Part shown: positions 17,441 through 26,542 of the stretch, one piece after another
Numbering within the stretch: the stretch's first letter is position 1
Layout of the letters: the number at the start of each line of letters is the position of its first letter
Source of the DNA: Bacteroidetes bacterium HGW-Bacteroidetes-2
Lineage (GTDB): Bacteria > Bacteroidota > Bacteroidia > Flavobacteriales > Flavobacteriaceae
DNA length: 64,000 nt
Direction of reading: 5' to 3'
Assembly: GCA_002842575.1 (NCBI GenBank)
Contig: PHDJ01000005.1
Coordinates: 62,001 to 126,000 of the forward strand
Notes under the pieces: model-generated
Databases searched by the model: none
What the model was told of the DNA's origin: nothing
Seen by the model: the letters and a program-made list of their open reading frames with translations, nothing else
Program-made: the position numbers and the translations under genes

Positions 17441-18033
17441 TAGTAACTTGCTAGAGATGCATAAATATATTTTAAGTCTTTTGCAAAAGACCAATTGGCA
17501 ACGTATTCTTTATTAATTTTAACCTTATCGGGCCAAATAACCATGTCATTAAAATATTGAGGATTTTCTTGCTGTAGTAAAACCTCCTCCTCATTTTTAT
17601 ATTTTAAAGTAGCAGGACCTGTAATACCTGGTCTTATAGAAAGAATAATTTTATCCTCTCCTTTTAATTTATCTGCATAACCAGTAATATCGGGCCTAGG
17701 GCCAACGATACTCATATCTCCAATTAATACATTGATAAATTGTGGTAGCTCGTCAAGTTTTGTTTTTCGCAGCCAATGTCCAAAACTTGTTTCTAAATTT
17801 TTTATTTCTTGAACACTTTGGTGGTTTAAACCTTTTAAGGTCCTTATTTTATACATGATAAATGGTTTTCCATTTTTTCCTATTCTTTTTTGACAGAACA
17901 AACCTGACATTTTTGTGCTAAAACCGGCAAAAACAATTAACAGTAGTATAGGAATACCTAAAACCAATACTATAAAAAAAGAAAAAACAACATCAAACAT
18001 ACGCTTAATACTTTGTTGACTTGATGTTAGCAT
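17440..18033 (-). CDS. Initiating sugar transferase of surface-polysaccharide synthesis
   Basis: This is a bacterial sugar transferase (PglC/WcaJ catalytic-domain family) that links the first sugar-1-phosphate to undecaprenyl phosphate at the inner membrane. The ATG at 18033 lies 10 bp after the wzc stop. The much longer frame upstream, which begins with Met/Ala repeats, is an alternate-frame reading of the wzc Tyr-Gly repeat and is discarded. Motifs are SIKRMFDVVFS with the re-entrant hydrophobic segment, MYKIRTL, KTKLDELPQF, GDMSIVGPRP and RPGITG. At 197 residues it lacks the N-terminal four-helix region of full-length WcaJ. Its neighbours suggest one operon. Confidence 0.92.
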   Translation of the reverse strand: MLTSSQQSIKRMFDVVFSFFIVLVLGIPILLLIVFAGFSTKMSGLFCQKRIGKNGKPFIMYKIRTLKGLNHQSVQEIKNLETSFGHWLRKTKLDELPQFINVLIGDMSIVGPRPDITGYADKLKGEDKIILSIRPGITGPATLKYKNEEEVLLQQENPQYFNDMVIWPDKVKINKEYVANWSFAKDLKYIYASLASY

Positions 18034-18043
18034 AAATAGAAAG

Positions 18044-20488
18044 CTATTTTTTTTTGAATATTTTTTGAAGAAATCCTTTTTTGTTTTCTGTTTCATGATA
18101 GCCATTTCCATACCCTCCGTATCCATAGCCGTATCCATAGCCATAGCCATAGCCATAACCATATTTTGTTTTTTCTTGAAAATAATTTAAAACAATGCTT
18201 ATGTTTTTTACTTCACCTGTTTTATATTTCTCGTTTATAACTGCAAACATTCCTTTCTTGGTATAATTCTGTCTTACTACATAAACTGTAGCATCTGCGT
18301 GTTTTATAAGTTCTAAGGAATCTGCAACTAAACCAATTGGGGGTGAATCTAAAACGATATAATCATAAATTTTAGAAAGCTCTTCCATCATCTCACTCAT
18401 TCTATCACTGAGTATTAATTCAGAAGGATTTGGCGGTATTGGTCCAGAGGTAATTACATCTAAGAAAGGATACTCTGTTTTTTGAATAATTTGGTTTAAA
18501 GAAGAATCATCAATAAGATAATTCACCACTCCCACCTCATTGTTTATATGAAAATCATCAAATATCTTAGGTTTTCTTAAATCCAAACCTATTAATACAG
18601 TTCGCTTTTCACTCAATGCAAATACAGATGCAATGTTAATAGAACAAAAAGTTTTTCCTTCACCACTAACAGAGGAGGTTACTAAAACAGTTTTTGTGCC
18701 TTGAATGCCTCTTTTTTTATACATAAATTGCAAACTAGATCGAATAGCTCTAAAGGATTCTGAAATTGCAGATTTAGGCCTATTCATTACGGCTAGATTA
18801 TTAAGGTCTTTACATTTTCCTATAACACCTAAAATAGGAATGGTAGAAAGTCTTCCTATTTCTTGTACAGAATGAATTTTATTATCAAAGAAAACTAATA
18901 TAAAGACAAATACAAAGGGGATAAAAGAACCGAAAACCGCTGCTAACACATAATTAAGTTGATTATTTGGCCCCACTTGGCCTCCTCCTATATCTTTTGC
19001 TGAATCAATAACTAGAACATCACTTACATTGGCGGCTTTTACTAAGCCGGCTTCACTGCGTTTTGACAGAAATAAATTATACGCTTGTGCGCTTAAATCA
19101 AATCGCCTTTGAATGCCTAAAAGTTGCTGCTGCTCTTTGGGTAGTTTTCTTATTTCACGTTCATATTCAGCTAAGTCGTGACTAATGGTATTTAATTCTC
19201 TATTTTTTAAAGATTTAGAAGATATTATGTTTTCCAATAAAACCGCTTTTACAGCATTTATTTGTCTATCTATATCTGCAAAAATAGGTGCTCCATCTTT
19301 AAAAGAATATTGATATTTATTGCGCTCCTCTGCCAGTGAAAGGATTCTGCTTACTCCAGATACGATACTTGCCTCGCCTATACCTGCAACAGAAGGTGCA
19401 GGCACATTGCTATAATCTGTTCGGCTTATTAAGTAATCTTCAAGGATGTTATAATAATTTAATTCTTGCTGAATTGCACTTTTTCTAATATCTAAAGCAT
19501 TCAATTTATTGTTAATTTCCTGCCCTTCTGTATCTAAATCTAGTACGGTTGATGAATTCCGAAAAGCCTCTAATTCGCCTTGTACTACTGAGAGTTCATC
19601 GGTTTTAATGGCTAAAGTACTATCTATAAACTGTATGGTTTTTGTAGCAAATAAATTTTTTCGTTCCAAAACATCTTCGCCAAGTACTTGCACTGTGCTA
19701 TTTAGATAATCTACTAATTCTGCTTTATTATTTCCAGTAAGAGATAAATTTAATACTGAAGAGCCTGTTGATTCCGGTTGAACGTTTAGAGATCGGAAAC
19801 GTGAAACTGTACTGTCAAAATTTCCAAAACGAATATAAAAAGGAATGCCTACTTGTAAATGGGTATTAGAACGATGTATCACACCGCTGAAAAAAGGAAG
19901 TATAATGGTTTGTCCAAAATTAAATTCTCTGCTAAAAGTTTCTTCGGGCATGGCAATAGTGCCTTTTTCTTTGGTTCCATAATGTTGTGTAGGAAAATTT
20001 CCTGCTTCAAATGAAGCGCTAAGTACAAATTTTGAAGAATCCTTTACCGTTATGGTAATTAATTTATTTAATATTTGAGATTTTGAAGTGTCTACAACTA
20101 CCAAAAAAGGCGTTTGTTTGTAGGCGTTTTCTATTTGATATTTACCTTCTTTCAGATAACTCATATAATACTGTAACCGCTGCACCACTTTTTCTGTATG
20201 CGAACGTGTTTTTAGGGTGACAATGGCAGTATTCACTTTATCGGTTGTGCCACCCCAATTAAAAGTTAAGCTTGTTGTGGAGGTAAAAAAAGGATTTTGA
20301 TCGTCTTTTATTGAAATTAAACTTCCCATTTGATATACAGGTAGCTGTCTTACATTTATGTAGTAGGCTATACTAAAAGAAATTAGTAGAGAAACAAGAA
20401 AAAGCGGCCAATAGGAGATTAATCTAATTACAAATCCTTTAAAATCAAATGTAGATTGTAACTGCTCTATTTCAAATTCTTCTTTCAT
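18044..20488 (-). CDS. wzc: Wzc-like chain-length determinant and BY-family tyrosine kinase
   Basis: This is an inner-membrane co-polymerase and kinase that controls polysaccharide chain length with Wza. The order is Wzz domain with TM1 near residues 22-45, a large periplasmic part with coiled coil (about 270-480), TM2 near 510-530 and a cytoplasmic kinase. The kinase has Walker A VSSVSGEGKT, Walker A' GLDLRKP and Walker B IVLDSPP. The C-terminal tail holds ten tyrosines in 22 residues (776-797), mostly as Tyr-Gly pairs, the expected autophosphorylation cluster. It lies 9 bp after the wza-like gene, so they are co-expressed. The tail is unusually regular. Confidence 0.93.
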   Translation of the reverse strand: MKEEFEIEQLQSTFDFKGFVIRLISYWPLFLVSLLISFSIAYYINVRQLPVYQMGSLISIKDDQNPFFTSTTSLTFNWGGTTDKVNTAIVTLKTRSHTEKVVQRLQYYMSYLKEGKYQIENAYKQTPFLVVVDTSKSQILNKLITITVKDSSKFVLSASFEAGNFPTQHYGTKEKGTIAMPEETFSREFNFGQTIILPFFSGVIHRSNTHLQVGIPFYIRFGNFDSTVSRFRSLNVQPESTGSSVLNLSLTGNNKAELVDYLNSTVQVLGEDVLERKNLFATKTIQFIDSTLAIKTDELSVVQGELEAFRNSSTVLDLDTEGQEINNKLNALDIRKSAIQQELNYYNILEDYLISRTDYSNVPAPSVAGIGEASIVSGVSRILSLAEERNKYQYSFKDGAPIFADIDRQINAVKAVLLENIISSKSLKNRELNTISHDLAEYEREIRKLPKEQQQLLGIQRRFDLSAQAYNLFLSKRSEAGLVKAANVSDVLVIDSAKDIGGGQVGPNNQLNYVLAAVFGSFIPFVFVFILVFFDNKIHSVQEIGRLSTIPILGVIGKCKDLNNLAVMNRPKSAISESFRAIRSSLQFMYKKRGIQGTKTVLVTSSVSGEGKTFCSINIASVFALSEKRTVLIGLDLRKPKIFDDFHINNEVGVVNYLIDDSSLNQIIQKTEYPFLDVITSGPIPPNPSELILSDRMSEMMEELSKIYDYIVLDSPPIGLVADSLELIKHADATVYVVRQNYTKKGMFAVINEKYKTGEVKNISIVLNYFQEKTKYGYGYGYGYGYGYGYGGYGNGYHETENKKGFLQKIFKKK
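18098..18163 (-). repeat. Hexanucleotide repeat coding for a Tyr-Gly tail
   Basis: Near-perfect tandem copies of a hexamer (CCATAG and close variants on the plus strand; TATGGC on the coding strand) encode eight consecutive Tyr-Gly pairs, then G-Y-G-N-G-Y, at the C-terminus of the tyrosine kinase. Copies of TATGGC are interrupted by TATGGA and TACGGC, so the array is partly diversified. Loss or gain of one unit keeps the frame. Confidence 0.85.
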
Positions 20489-20497
20489 TTTATTAAT

Positions 20498-21292
20498 TTA
20501 TAAACGGTTGAAAAGTAATATAGTAGTTGCCAATAAACTAATAATGGAAGCAATTGTAGTTATGGATTGAATAGCGGTTGTACCTGTTCCAAAAGATTTT
20601 TGCGGCAATGGATTTACTAATATCAAATCATTTGGCTTTAAATAATAATAAGGGGAGTTTAATGCTTCAATAGTAGTCAAATCAATATGATGCACGCGTT
20701 GCCCATAAGGATATTGCCTAATGATAATAACATCTCTTCGGTCACCAGTTAATGTTATATCTCCAGAATTTGCAATTGCTTCCATAATACTAAGCTGCTC
20801 TCGATAAATAACCTTGGAACCAGGACTTCCAATTTCGCCAGTTATCGTGTAACGTATTCCAGCTAATTTTACCGTTATAAATATATTTGCTTCTGCTTTA
20901 AAATAATTTTCTAGTAGCTCTTTTTCTAGGTTTTCTCGAACCTCTTCTACAGTAAAACCCAACACATTAACTTCTCCTAAAGTTGGAAACCGAATATTTC
21001 CGTGGGCATCTACCATAAAGCCGTCATAATACAAACGCTCTTCACCTGTTGCATTTAGGTTTTCGTCATTGATTGGATTAAACATCCCAACTAAACTTTG
21101 ATCTAAAGATTTAATTCGAATACTCAACAAATCATTTATCTGAATGCGATAGGGCTCTTGTTTCTTTTGAATAGAAATTAAAGAATCTGCCCGTTTTACA
21201 TTATCCTGTAAATAAGATAAACGCTTTGTAGAAATACAAGAAGAAAAACTGAAAAAAATCAGTAAAAAAAAATATAAATAAGTTTTTTTCAT
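20498..21292 (-). CDS. wza: Polysaccharide export outer-membrane lipoprotein, Wza-like
   Basis: This is an outer-membrane channel subunit for capsule or exopolysaccharide. The lipobox ends at Cys19 (SFSSC). A poly_export/BexD domain follows (YRIQINDLLSIRI, GEVNVLGFTVEEV), then SLBB-type segments (YTITGEIGSPG, YREQLSIMEAI), and a hydrophobic C-terminal helix (IASIISLLATTILLF) that could cross the membrane. At 264 residues it is shorter than E. coli Wza. It is the first gene of the minus-strand polysaccharide cluster, 9 bp before wzc, with a promoter-like TATATTTG 23 bp upstream. Confidence 0.92.
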   Translation of the reverse strand: MKKTYLYFFLLIFFSFSSCISTKRLSYLQDNVKRADSLISIQKKQEPYRIQINDLLSIRIKSLDQSLVGMFNPINDENLNATGEERLYYDGFMVDAHGNIRFPTLGEVNVLGFTVEEVRENLEKELLENYFKAEANIFITVKLAGIRYTITGEIGSPGSKVIYREQLSIMEAIANSGDITLTGDRRDVIIIRQYPYGQRVHHIDLTTIEALNSPYYYLKPNDLILVNPLPQKSFGTGTTAIQSITTIASIISLLATTILLFNRL

Positions 21293-21314
21293 TTATGGTC
21301 TGTCTAGTTAAAAA

Positions 21315-21322
21315 CAAATATA
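21315..21322 (-). promoter_or_regulatory. Candidate -7 element for the polysaccharide operon
   Basis: TATATTTG on the minus strand (plus strand CAAATATA) matches the Bacteroidota TAnnTTTG element and sits 23 bp before the wza-like start. No clear -33 TTG is seen at 17-23 bp spacing, so support is moderate. Confidence 0.35.
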
Positions 21323-21523
21323 GGGCAACCTAGGTAATTATGAAATTTTTAAGCCGCCAATATACTAAGGAAATTTGATTTAGTGTTATTTTGCTATTTC
21401 TTAAAAAGATTTAAATAAAAATAGTAGAAAATATAGGGCATTAATCTTTCATAATTATCTAAGCTTTTCTAAAAATACCTTTAATATCTCTTTATTTTCA
21501 CTTCTTTTGCAAAAAAATAAACT

Positions 21524-23392
21524 GTGAATTTTCTTTCTGTTGAAAATATAGCCAAATCCTATGGCGAACTTGTCTTGTTTAAAGACATTTCTTTTGGAAT
21601 TAATGAAGGGCAAAAAATTGGTTTTGTAGCTAAAAATGGTTCTGGAAAAACTTCTATTTTAAAAATACTTTCAGGAGAAGACACCCCAGATACTGGAAAT
21701 GTAATTTACCGAAAAAATATTGTAGTAGCATTTCTTCCTCAAGAACCAAACCTTGATGGGCACTTAACGGTAGAACAAACCATTTTTGCAGCCGACAATG
21801 AAATTTTAAAAATCATTGAACGCTATGAAAAAGCATTGACAAACCTAGAGGATACCGATGCCTATCAACATGCTTTTGAAGCTATGGATGCCGCACAAGC
21901 GTGGGATTTTGAAACTTTATACAAACAAATTCTATCTAAACTAAAATTAGAAAATTTAAACCAAAAAGTAAGCACCCTAAGCGGAGGGCAAAAAAAACGT
22001 TTAGCTCTTGCCAATGCGCTGCTCAATAAGCCCGATTTGCTTATCATGGATGAACCTACTAACCATTTAGACCTAGATATGATTGAATGGCTGGAGAATT
22101 TTTTTGCCAAAGAAAGTATCACGCTTTTTATGGTTACCCACGACCGTTACTTTTTAGAACGTGTTTGTAATGAAATGGTAGAGTTAGAAGACGGAAAACT
22201 CTACAGCTACAAAGGAAATTATTCGTATTATTTAGAAAAAAGAGACGCACGAATAGACGCTGAAGAAACAGAAACTGGCAAAGCCAAACAGCTTTTCAAA
22301 AAAGAACTAGACTGGATGCGCAGACAACCAAAAGCAAGAACTACAAAAAGTAAGTCGCGAATTCAGGATTTTCACGAAATAAAAGACCGTGCCAGCCAGC
22401 GCCGAAATAACCACAAAGTAGAATTAGAATTAAACATGGAACGCCTAGGGAGCAAAATTGTGGAATTTCACAATGTATCAAAATCCTATGGTGCCTTACC
22501 TATCTTAAACAAGTTTAATTACAACTTCTTAAAAGGAGAACGTATAGGAATTATTGGTAAAAATGGTACAGGAAAATCTACTTTTCTAAATATTCTAACT
22601 GGCAAAATGAAACCGGATCACGGTAAACTAATTATAGGCGATACCATAAAATTTGGATATTATACCCAAGACGGCATCAACATTAAAGAAGGACAAAAAG
22701 TAATAGATGTAATTCGAGAATTTGGCGATTTTATTCCACTTAAAAAAGGAAGGCAAATTTCAGCACAACAACTTTTAGAACGCTTTTTGTTCGACCGTAA
22801 AAAACAATATGATTTTGTTGAAAAATTAAGTGGAGGCGAAAAAAAACGTCTTTATTTATGTACAGTTCTTATTCAAAATCCAAATTTTTTAATTCTCGAT
22901 GAGCCAACAAACGATTTAGATATTGTAACTCTTAATGTTTTAGAAGATTTTTTACTTGATTTTCCGGGATGTTTAATTGTAGTATCGCACGATAGGTATT
23001 TTATGGACAAAGTTGTTGACCATCTTTTTGTGTTTAGAGGCAATACAATTATTGAAGATTTCCCCGGAAATTATTCTGATTTTAGAAGTTATGAAGACAG
23101 TGCTATTCTAGAAAAAAGAGAAGAAAAATCGGAAAACACCGATAAAAAATCCTGGAAAAAGGATACTCCTACAAACAAACTTACTTATAACGAACAAAAA
23201 GAATATAACCAATTAGAAAAAGCCATTGCAAATTTAGAAAAAGACAGAGATATTTTACAAGAACAGTTTGCCTCTGAAAATTGGAATGTAGAAGAAATTA
23301 AGAAAAAATCGAAAGAATTACAAAATAAAATAGACACTATTGAATCTAAAACCGAGCGATGGTTTGAACTTATTTCAAAAATGGAAGGCTAA
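21524..23392 (+). CDS. ABC-F family ATPase, Uup-like
   Basis: This is a soluble ribosome- or DNA-associated ATPase with two ABC domains and no membrane part. The first ABC has Walker A AKNGSGKTS, signature LSGGQKKR and Walker B LLIMDEPTNHLD. The interdomain linker follows (DWMRRQPKARTTKSKSR, the P-site tRNA interaction motif region). The second ABC has GKNGTGKST, LSGGEKKR and LILDEPTNDLD. A C-terminal coiled coil (about residues 555-622) follows, as in Uup. The start is GTG; translation from it gives a complete N-terminal strand (NFLSVENIAKSYG). It lies divergently from wza and is apparently monocistronic. A role in translation quality control or transposon-excision-related processes is inferred from the family. 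Confidence 0.9.
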   Translation: MNFLSVENIAKSYGELVLFKDISFGINEGQKIGFVAKNGSGKTSILKILSGEDTPDTGNVIYRKNIVVAFLPQEPNLDGHLTVEQTIFAADNEILKIIERYEKALTNLEDTDAYQHAFEAMDAAQAWDFETLYKQILSKLKLENLNQKVSTLSGGQKKRLALANALLNKPDLLIMDEPTNHLDLDMIEWLENFFAKESITLFMVTHDRYFLERVCNEMVELEDGKLYSYKGNYSYYLEKRDARIDAEETETGKAKQLFKKELDWMRRQPKARTTKSKSRIQDFHEIKDRASQRRNNHKVELELNMERLGSKIVEFHNVSKSYGALPILNKFNYNFLKGERIGIIGKNGTGKSTFLNILTGKMKPDHGKLIIGDTIKFGYYTQDGINIKEGQKVIDVIREFGDFIPLKKGRQISAQQLLERFLFDRKKQYDFVEKLSGGEKKRLYLCTVLIQNPNFLILDEPTNDLDIVTLNVLEDFLLDFPGCLIVVSHDRYFMDKVVDHLFVFRGNTIIEDFPGNYSDFRSYEDSAILEKREEKSENTDKKSWKKDTPTNKLTYNEQKEYNQLEKAIANLEKDRDILQEQFASENWNVEEIKKKSKELQNKIDTIESKTERWFELISKMEG

Positions 23393-23447
23393 TTTAAGTT
23401 CTCTTATCTTGCCTCCTTTATTTATTTAAACTGCAAAAACAAGAAAG

Positions 23448-23475
23448 TTGAGGTTGAAAAATTAATATATATTTG
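23448..23475 (+). promoter_or_regulatory. Candidate promoter of the lipid A-type acyltransferase gene
   Basis: TTG (23448-23450), a 17-bp spacer and TATATTTG (23468-23475) match the Bacteroidota -33/-7 promoter pattern. The expected transcript start is about 10 bp before the ATG at 23491. Confidence 0.5.
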
Positions 23476-23490
23476 TGTAAAACAAACTGC

Positions 23491-24363
23491 ATGCAATTTC
23501 TAATTTATCTATTAGTTTACCCCATACTTTGGCTAATTTCCATTTTGCCTTTTCCCTTATTATATGCCTTTTCTGATGTTGTTTATATTTTAATATATCA
23601 CATCATAGGCTATCGAAAAAAAACGGTACGTGAAAATCTAGCATTGGCTTTGCCACATCTTTCAAAAGAAGAACGATTAGTTATTGAAAAAAAATCATTC
23701 CACCATTTATGTGATATGTTTTTAGAAATGATAAAAACTATGTCTATTTCAGAGGAAGAAATGGATAAGCGATTTCAATTTACAAATTTGGAGGTTTTCT
23801 TGAGTTTAGAAAAAAAAGAGAAAAGTATTGCCTTATTATGCGCTCATTATGCTAGTTATGAATGGGTAATTTCGATGAATAAAAAAATTACTTTTGAAGG
23901 ATATGCAATTTATAAAAAAATTGCTAACCCCTATTTTGATAAGCTAGTTAAAGACATTCGCTCAAAATTTAATGCACATCTAATCACCACAAAAGAAACT
24001 GCAAAGATTATTTTAAAAAACCAAAATAAAAAAATATTATCTACTTACGGTTTTGCAGGAGACCAAACGCCAAAAATTAATAAAGCCCATCACTGGACAC
24101 CTTTTATGGGCGTAAACGTTCCGGTGCATACCGGTGCAGAATTGCTAGCAAAACGTTTTGATATGAATGTGGTTTTTCTGAAAGTAAAAAAACTAAAACG
24201 TGGTTATTATCAAGCCACTTTTGAAGTCCTTTCTGAAAATGTAAAGTCTATTCCTGATTATGAAATTTCTGATAGATTTGTAAAACGCGTTGAGCAACAA
24301 ATAGCGGAAGCTCCAGAATACTACCTATGGACACACAAACGATGGAAACATAAAAAAGTTTAA
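23491..24363 (+). CDS. Lipid A biosynthesis acyltransferase family protein
   Basis: This is an LpxL/HtrB-type membrane-bound acyltransferase that adds a secondary acyl chain to lipid A or a related lipid. The ATG at 23491 is chosen over a TTG six codons upstream because it begins directly at the hydrophobic anchor (MQFLIYLLVYPILWLI). The catalytic HxxxxE motif is visible as CAHYASYEW, followed by the KKIANPYFD and FAGDQTPK segments and the C-terminal YLWTHKRWK signature. The length of 290 residues is normal. A promoter-like element lies 16 bp upstream. Confidence 0.9.
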   Translation: MQFLIYLLVYPILWLISILPFPLLYAFSDVVYILIYHIIGYRKKTVRENLALALPHLSKEERLVIEKKSFHHLCDMFLEMIKTMSISEEEMDKRFQFTNLEVFLSLEKKEKSIALLCAHYASYEWVISMNKKITFEGYAIYKKIANPYFDKLVKDIRSKFNAHLITTKETAKIILKNQNKKILSTYGFAGDQTPKINKAHHWTPFMGVNVPVHTGAELLAKRFDMNVVFLKVKKLKRGYYQATFEVLSENVKSIPDYEISDRFVKRVEQQIAEAPEYYLWTHKRWKHKKV

Positions 24364-24405
24364 TTTGTTGGTTTTGAATGGTATTTTTTTTGTCAAAAAT
24401 CACCA

Positions 24406-25788
24406 TTATACAAGCTCTCCTATTTCTTTTATAATTCTTTCTGCCAAAGCATCTGCCTCATCCTGGGTTTTTGCTTCGGTGTAAATGCGAATAATTGGCT
24501 CTGTGTTTGATTTCCGCAAATGCACCCAATTGGTTGTAAAATCAATTTTCACTCCATCAATAGTTGTAATTTCTTCAGAAACGTAACGATTTCTTATTTT
24601 GTCTAGTAGGGCGTCCACATTTAAATCAGGGGTTAACTCCATTTTTTTCTTGCTCATAAAATAACTAGGATAGGTAGCACGAAGTGCGCTAGTTTTCATT
24701 TTTTTCTCAGCTAGCAAACTTAAAAACAGGGCTACTCCTACAAGACTATCCCTTCCGTAATGGCTTTCCGGATAAATAATTCCTCCATTACCTTCACCAC
24801 CAATTATAGCACTAGTATCCTTCATTAACTGCACAACATTAACTTCACCCACTGCACTTGCTTGATATTTACCTCCGTGTTTTTCTGAAATATCCCGTAA
24901 GGCTCTGGAAGAAGATAAATTTGAAACGGTATTTCCCGGGGTTTTGCTAAGTACATAATCGGCACAGGCTACAAGAGTATATTCTTCGCCAAACATTTCA
25001 CCATCTTCACAAACCAAAGCTAACCGGTCAACGTCAGGATCTACAACGATGCCTAAATCTGCTTTTTCTTTAACCACAAGTGCTGAAATTTCGCCTAAAT
25101 GCTCTTTCAGTGGTTCTGGATTGTGAGGAAAATTGCCATTTGGTGTGCAAAATAGTTTTATAGTTTGTACCCCTAATCGATCTAAAAGTAAAGGTACTGC
25201 AATACCTCCAGTAGAATTTACTGCATCTACAACCACTTTAAAATTAGCTTTTTTAATAGCCTCTGAATTTACTAATGGCAAGTCTAATATTTCATCAATA
25301 TGAATATCTATATAAGCATCATTCTTAGTGATTTTTCCTAAATAATCTACTTCAGAAAACAAAAAGGATTCCTCTTCTGCTATTTTTAATATTTTTTCAC
25401 CTTCAACAGCGTTTAGAAATTCCCCTTTATTATTTAGTAATTTTAAAGCATTCCATTGTTTGGGATTATGGCTTGCAGTAAGAATAATTCCACCATCTGC
25501 CTGCTCCAATGCCACTGCAATTTCTACAGTAGGAGTTGTTGATAATCCCAAATCAATGACATGAATTCCCATTCCCACTAGTGTATGCATCACTAATTCC
25601 TGTATCATTTCGCCAGATATTCGGGCATCTCTCCCTACAACCACTCGGTAATGTTCTTTTTTGCGTTGTTGTTTTACCCAACTGCCATAAGCCGCCGCAA
25701 ATTTCACAGCATCAACAGGCGTTAAATTATCTCCTACACCCCCGCCAATGGTGCCACGTATACCTGAAATTGATTTTATTAAAGTCAT
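24406..25788 (-). CDS. glmM: Phosphoglucosamine mutase
   Basis: This is an alpha-D-phosphohexomutase, most likely GlmM, interconverting glucosamine-6-phosphate and glucosamine-1-phosphate for cell-wall and LPS precursors. Motifs: active Ser in LTASHNPKQWNALK, metal loop DPDVDRLAL, sugar-binding GEGNGGIIYP and phosphate-binding RKSNTEPIIRIYTEA. The length of 460 residues is typical. Phosphoglucomutase or phosphomannomutase activity cannot be excluded on sequence alone. It is convergent with the acyltransferase gene and divergent from acpH. Confidence 0.88.
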   Translation of the reverse strand: MTLIKSISGIRGTIGGGVGDNLTPVDAVKFAAAYGSWVKQQRKKEHYRVVVGRDARISGEMIQELVMHTLVGMGIHVIDLGLSTTPTVEIAVALEQADGGIILTASHNPKQWNALKLLNNKGEFLNAVEGEKILKIAEEESFLFSEVDYLGKITKNDAYIDIHIDEILDLPLVNSEAIKKANFKVVVDAVNSTGGIAVPLLLDRLGVQTIKLFCTPNGNFPHNPEPLKEHLGEISALVVKEKADLGIVVDPDVDRLALVCEDGEMFGEEYTLVACADYVLSKTPGNTVSNLSSSRALRDISEKHGGKYQASAVGEVNVVQLMKDTSAIIGGEGNGGIIYPESHYGRDSLVGVALFLSLLAEKKMKTSALRATYPSYFMSKKKMELTPDLNVDALLDKIRNRYVSEEITTIDGVKIDFTTNWVHLRKSNTEPIIRIYTEAKTQDEADALAERIIKEIGELV

Positions 25789-25942
25789 CTTTAAATTTTA
25801 AACGTTATATATGAGATATTTTTTTATTCGAATTTGATTTAGGTTTCTTTATTTCTATATATCCATACTATACTCAATACTATCATGCAAATATACAACA
25901 CCAAAACGGGAAAACTTACAAGCTATTTTGTAATTTGGCACT

Positions 25943-26542
25943 ATGAATTTTCTAGCCCATATCTATCTTTCTGGAAACAATGAAGAGGTCATCATTGGCA
26001 ACTTTATTGCCGATGGCATCAAAGGTAAAAAATATCAAAAATATCCCGATGGCATACAAAAAGGAATTTTACTACATCGCGAAATTGACACCTTTACCGA
26101 TGCACACCCCATTGTAAGGCAAAGCACTAAAAGACTTCACGAAAAATATGGGCATTATAGCGGTATTATCGTTGACATCCTTTATGACCATTTTTTAGCA
26201 AAAAACTGGAATACGTATAGTTCTATTCCTTTAGATACATTTGTAGACAACTTTTACCAATTACTCCATAATAATTTTGACCTTTTACCATTACGCATCC
26301 AAAAAATGATGCCTTTTATGATAGCCGATAATTGGTTATTGAGCTATGCCACGGTGCCAGGTATTAGTAAAATATTATACCAAATGAATTACCGCACAAA
26401 AAACAAATCTAAAATGAATTTTGCCGTTTTAGAGTTAGAGGAATATTATAATGCATTTGAAACCGAATTTACCTCCTTTTTTATAGAACTTAACAATTTT
26501 AGCACAACTAAATTAAAAGAAATATGCGATACATTTATATAG
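25943..26542 (+). CDS. ACP phosphodiesterase (AcpH) family protein
   Basis: An AcpH/DUF479-type protein would remove the 4'-phosphopantetheine arm from acyl carrier protein. Family features are the N-terminal MNFLAHIYLSG, IGNFIADGIKG, the metal-binding HREIDTFTDAHP (HD-like) and DILYDHFLAKNW. The length of 199 residues matches. It overlaps the start of the gamma-glutamyltransferase gene by 19 bp, so the two are probably co-expressed, though no functional link is evident. Confidence 0.85.
   Translation: MNFLAHIYLSGNNEEVIIGNFIADGIKGKKYQKYPDGIQKGILLHREIDTFTDAHPIVRQSTKRLHEKYGHYSGIIVDILYDHFLAKNWNTYSSIPLDTFVDNFYQLLHNNFDLLPLRIQKMMPFMIADNWLLSYATVPGISKILYQMNYRTKNKSKMNFAVLELEEYYNAFETEFTSFFIELNNFSTTKLKEICDTFI

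Noticed and set aside
18034-18162. A longer N-terminus for the sugar transferase, rich in Met/Ala/Asp repeats.
   Set aside because: It is the Tyr-Gly repeat of the kinase gene read in another frame. The ATG at 18033, just after the kinase stop, gives the normal catalytic domain.
18098-18163. A CRISPR-like array.
   Set aside because: The repeat unit is 6 bp and coding, without spacers.
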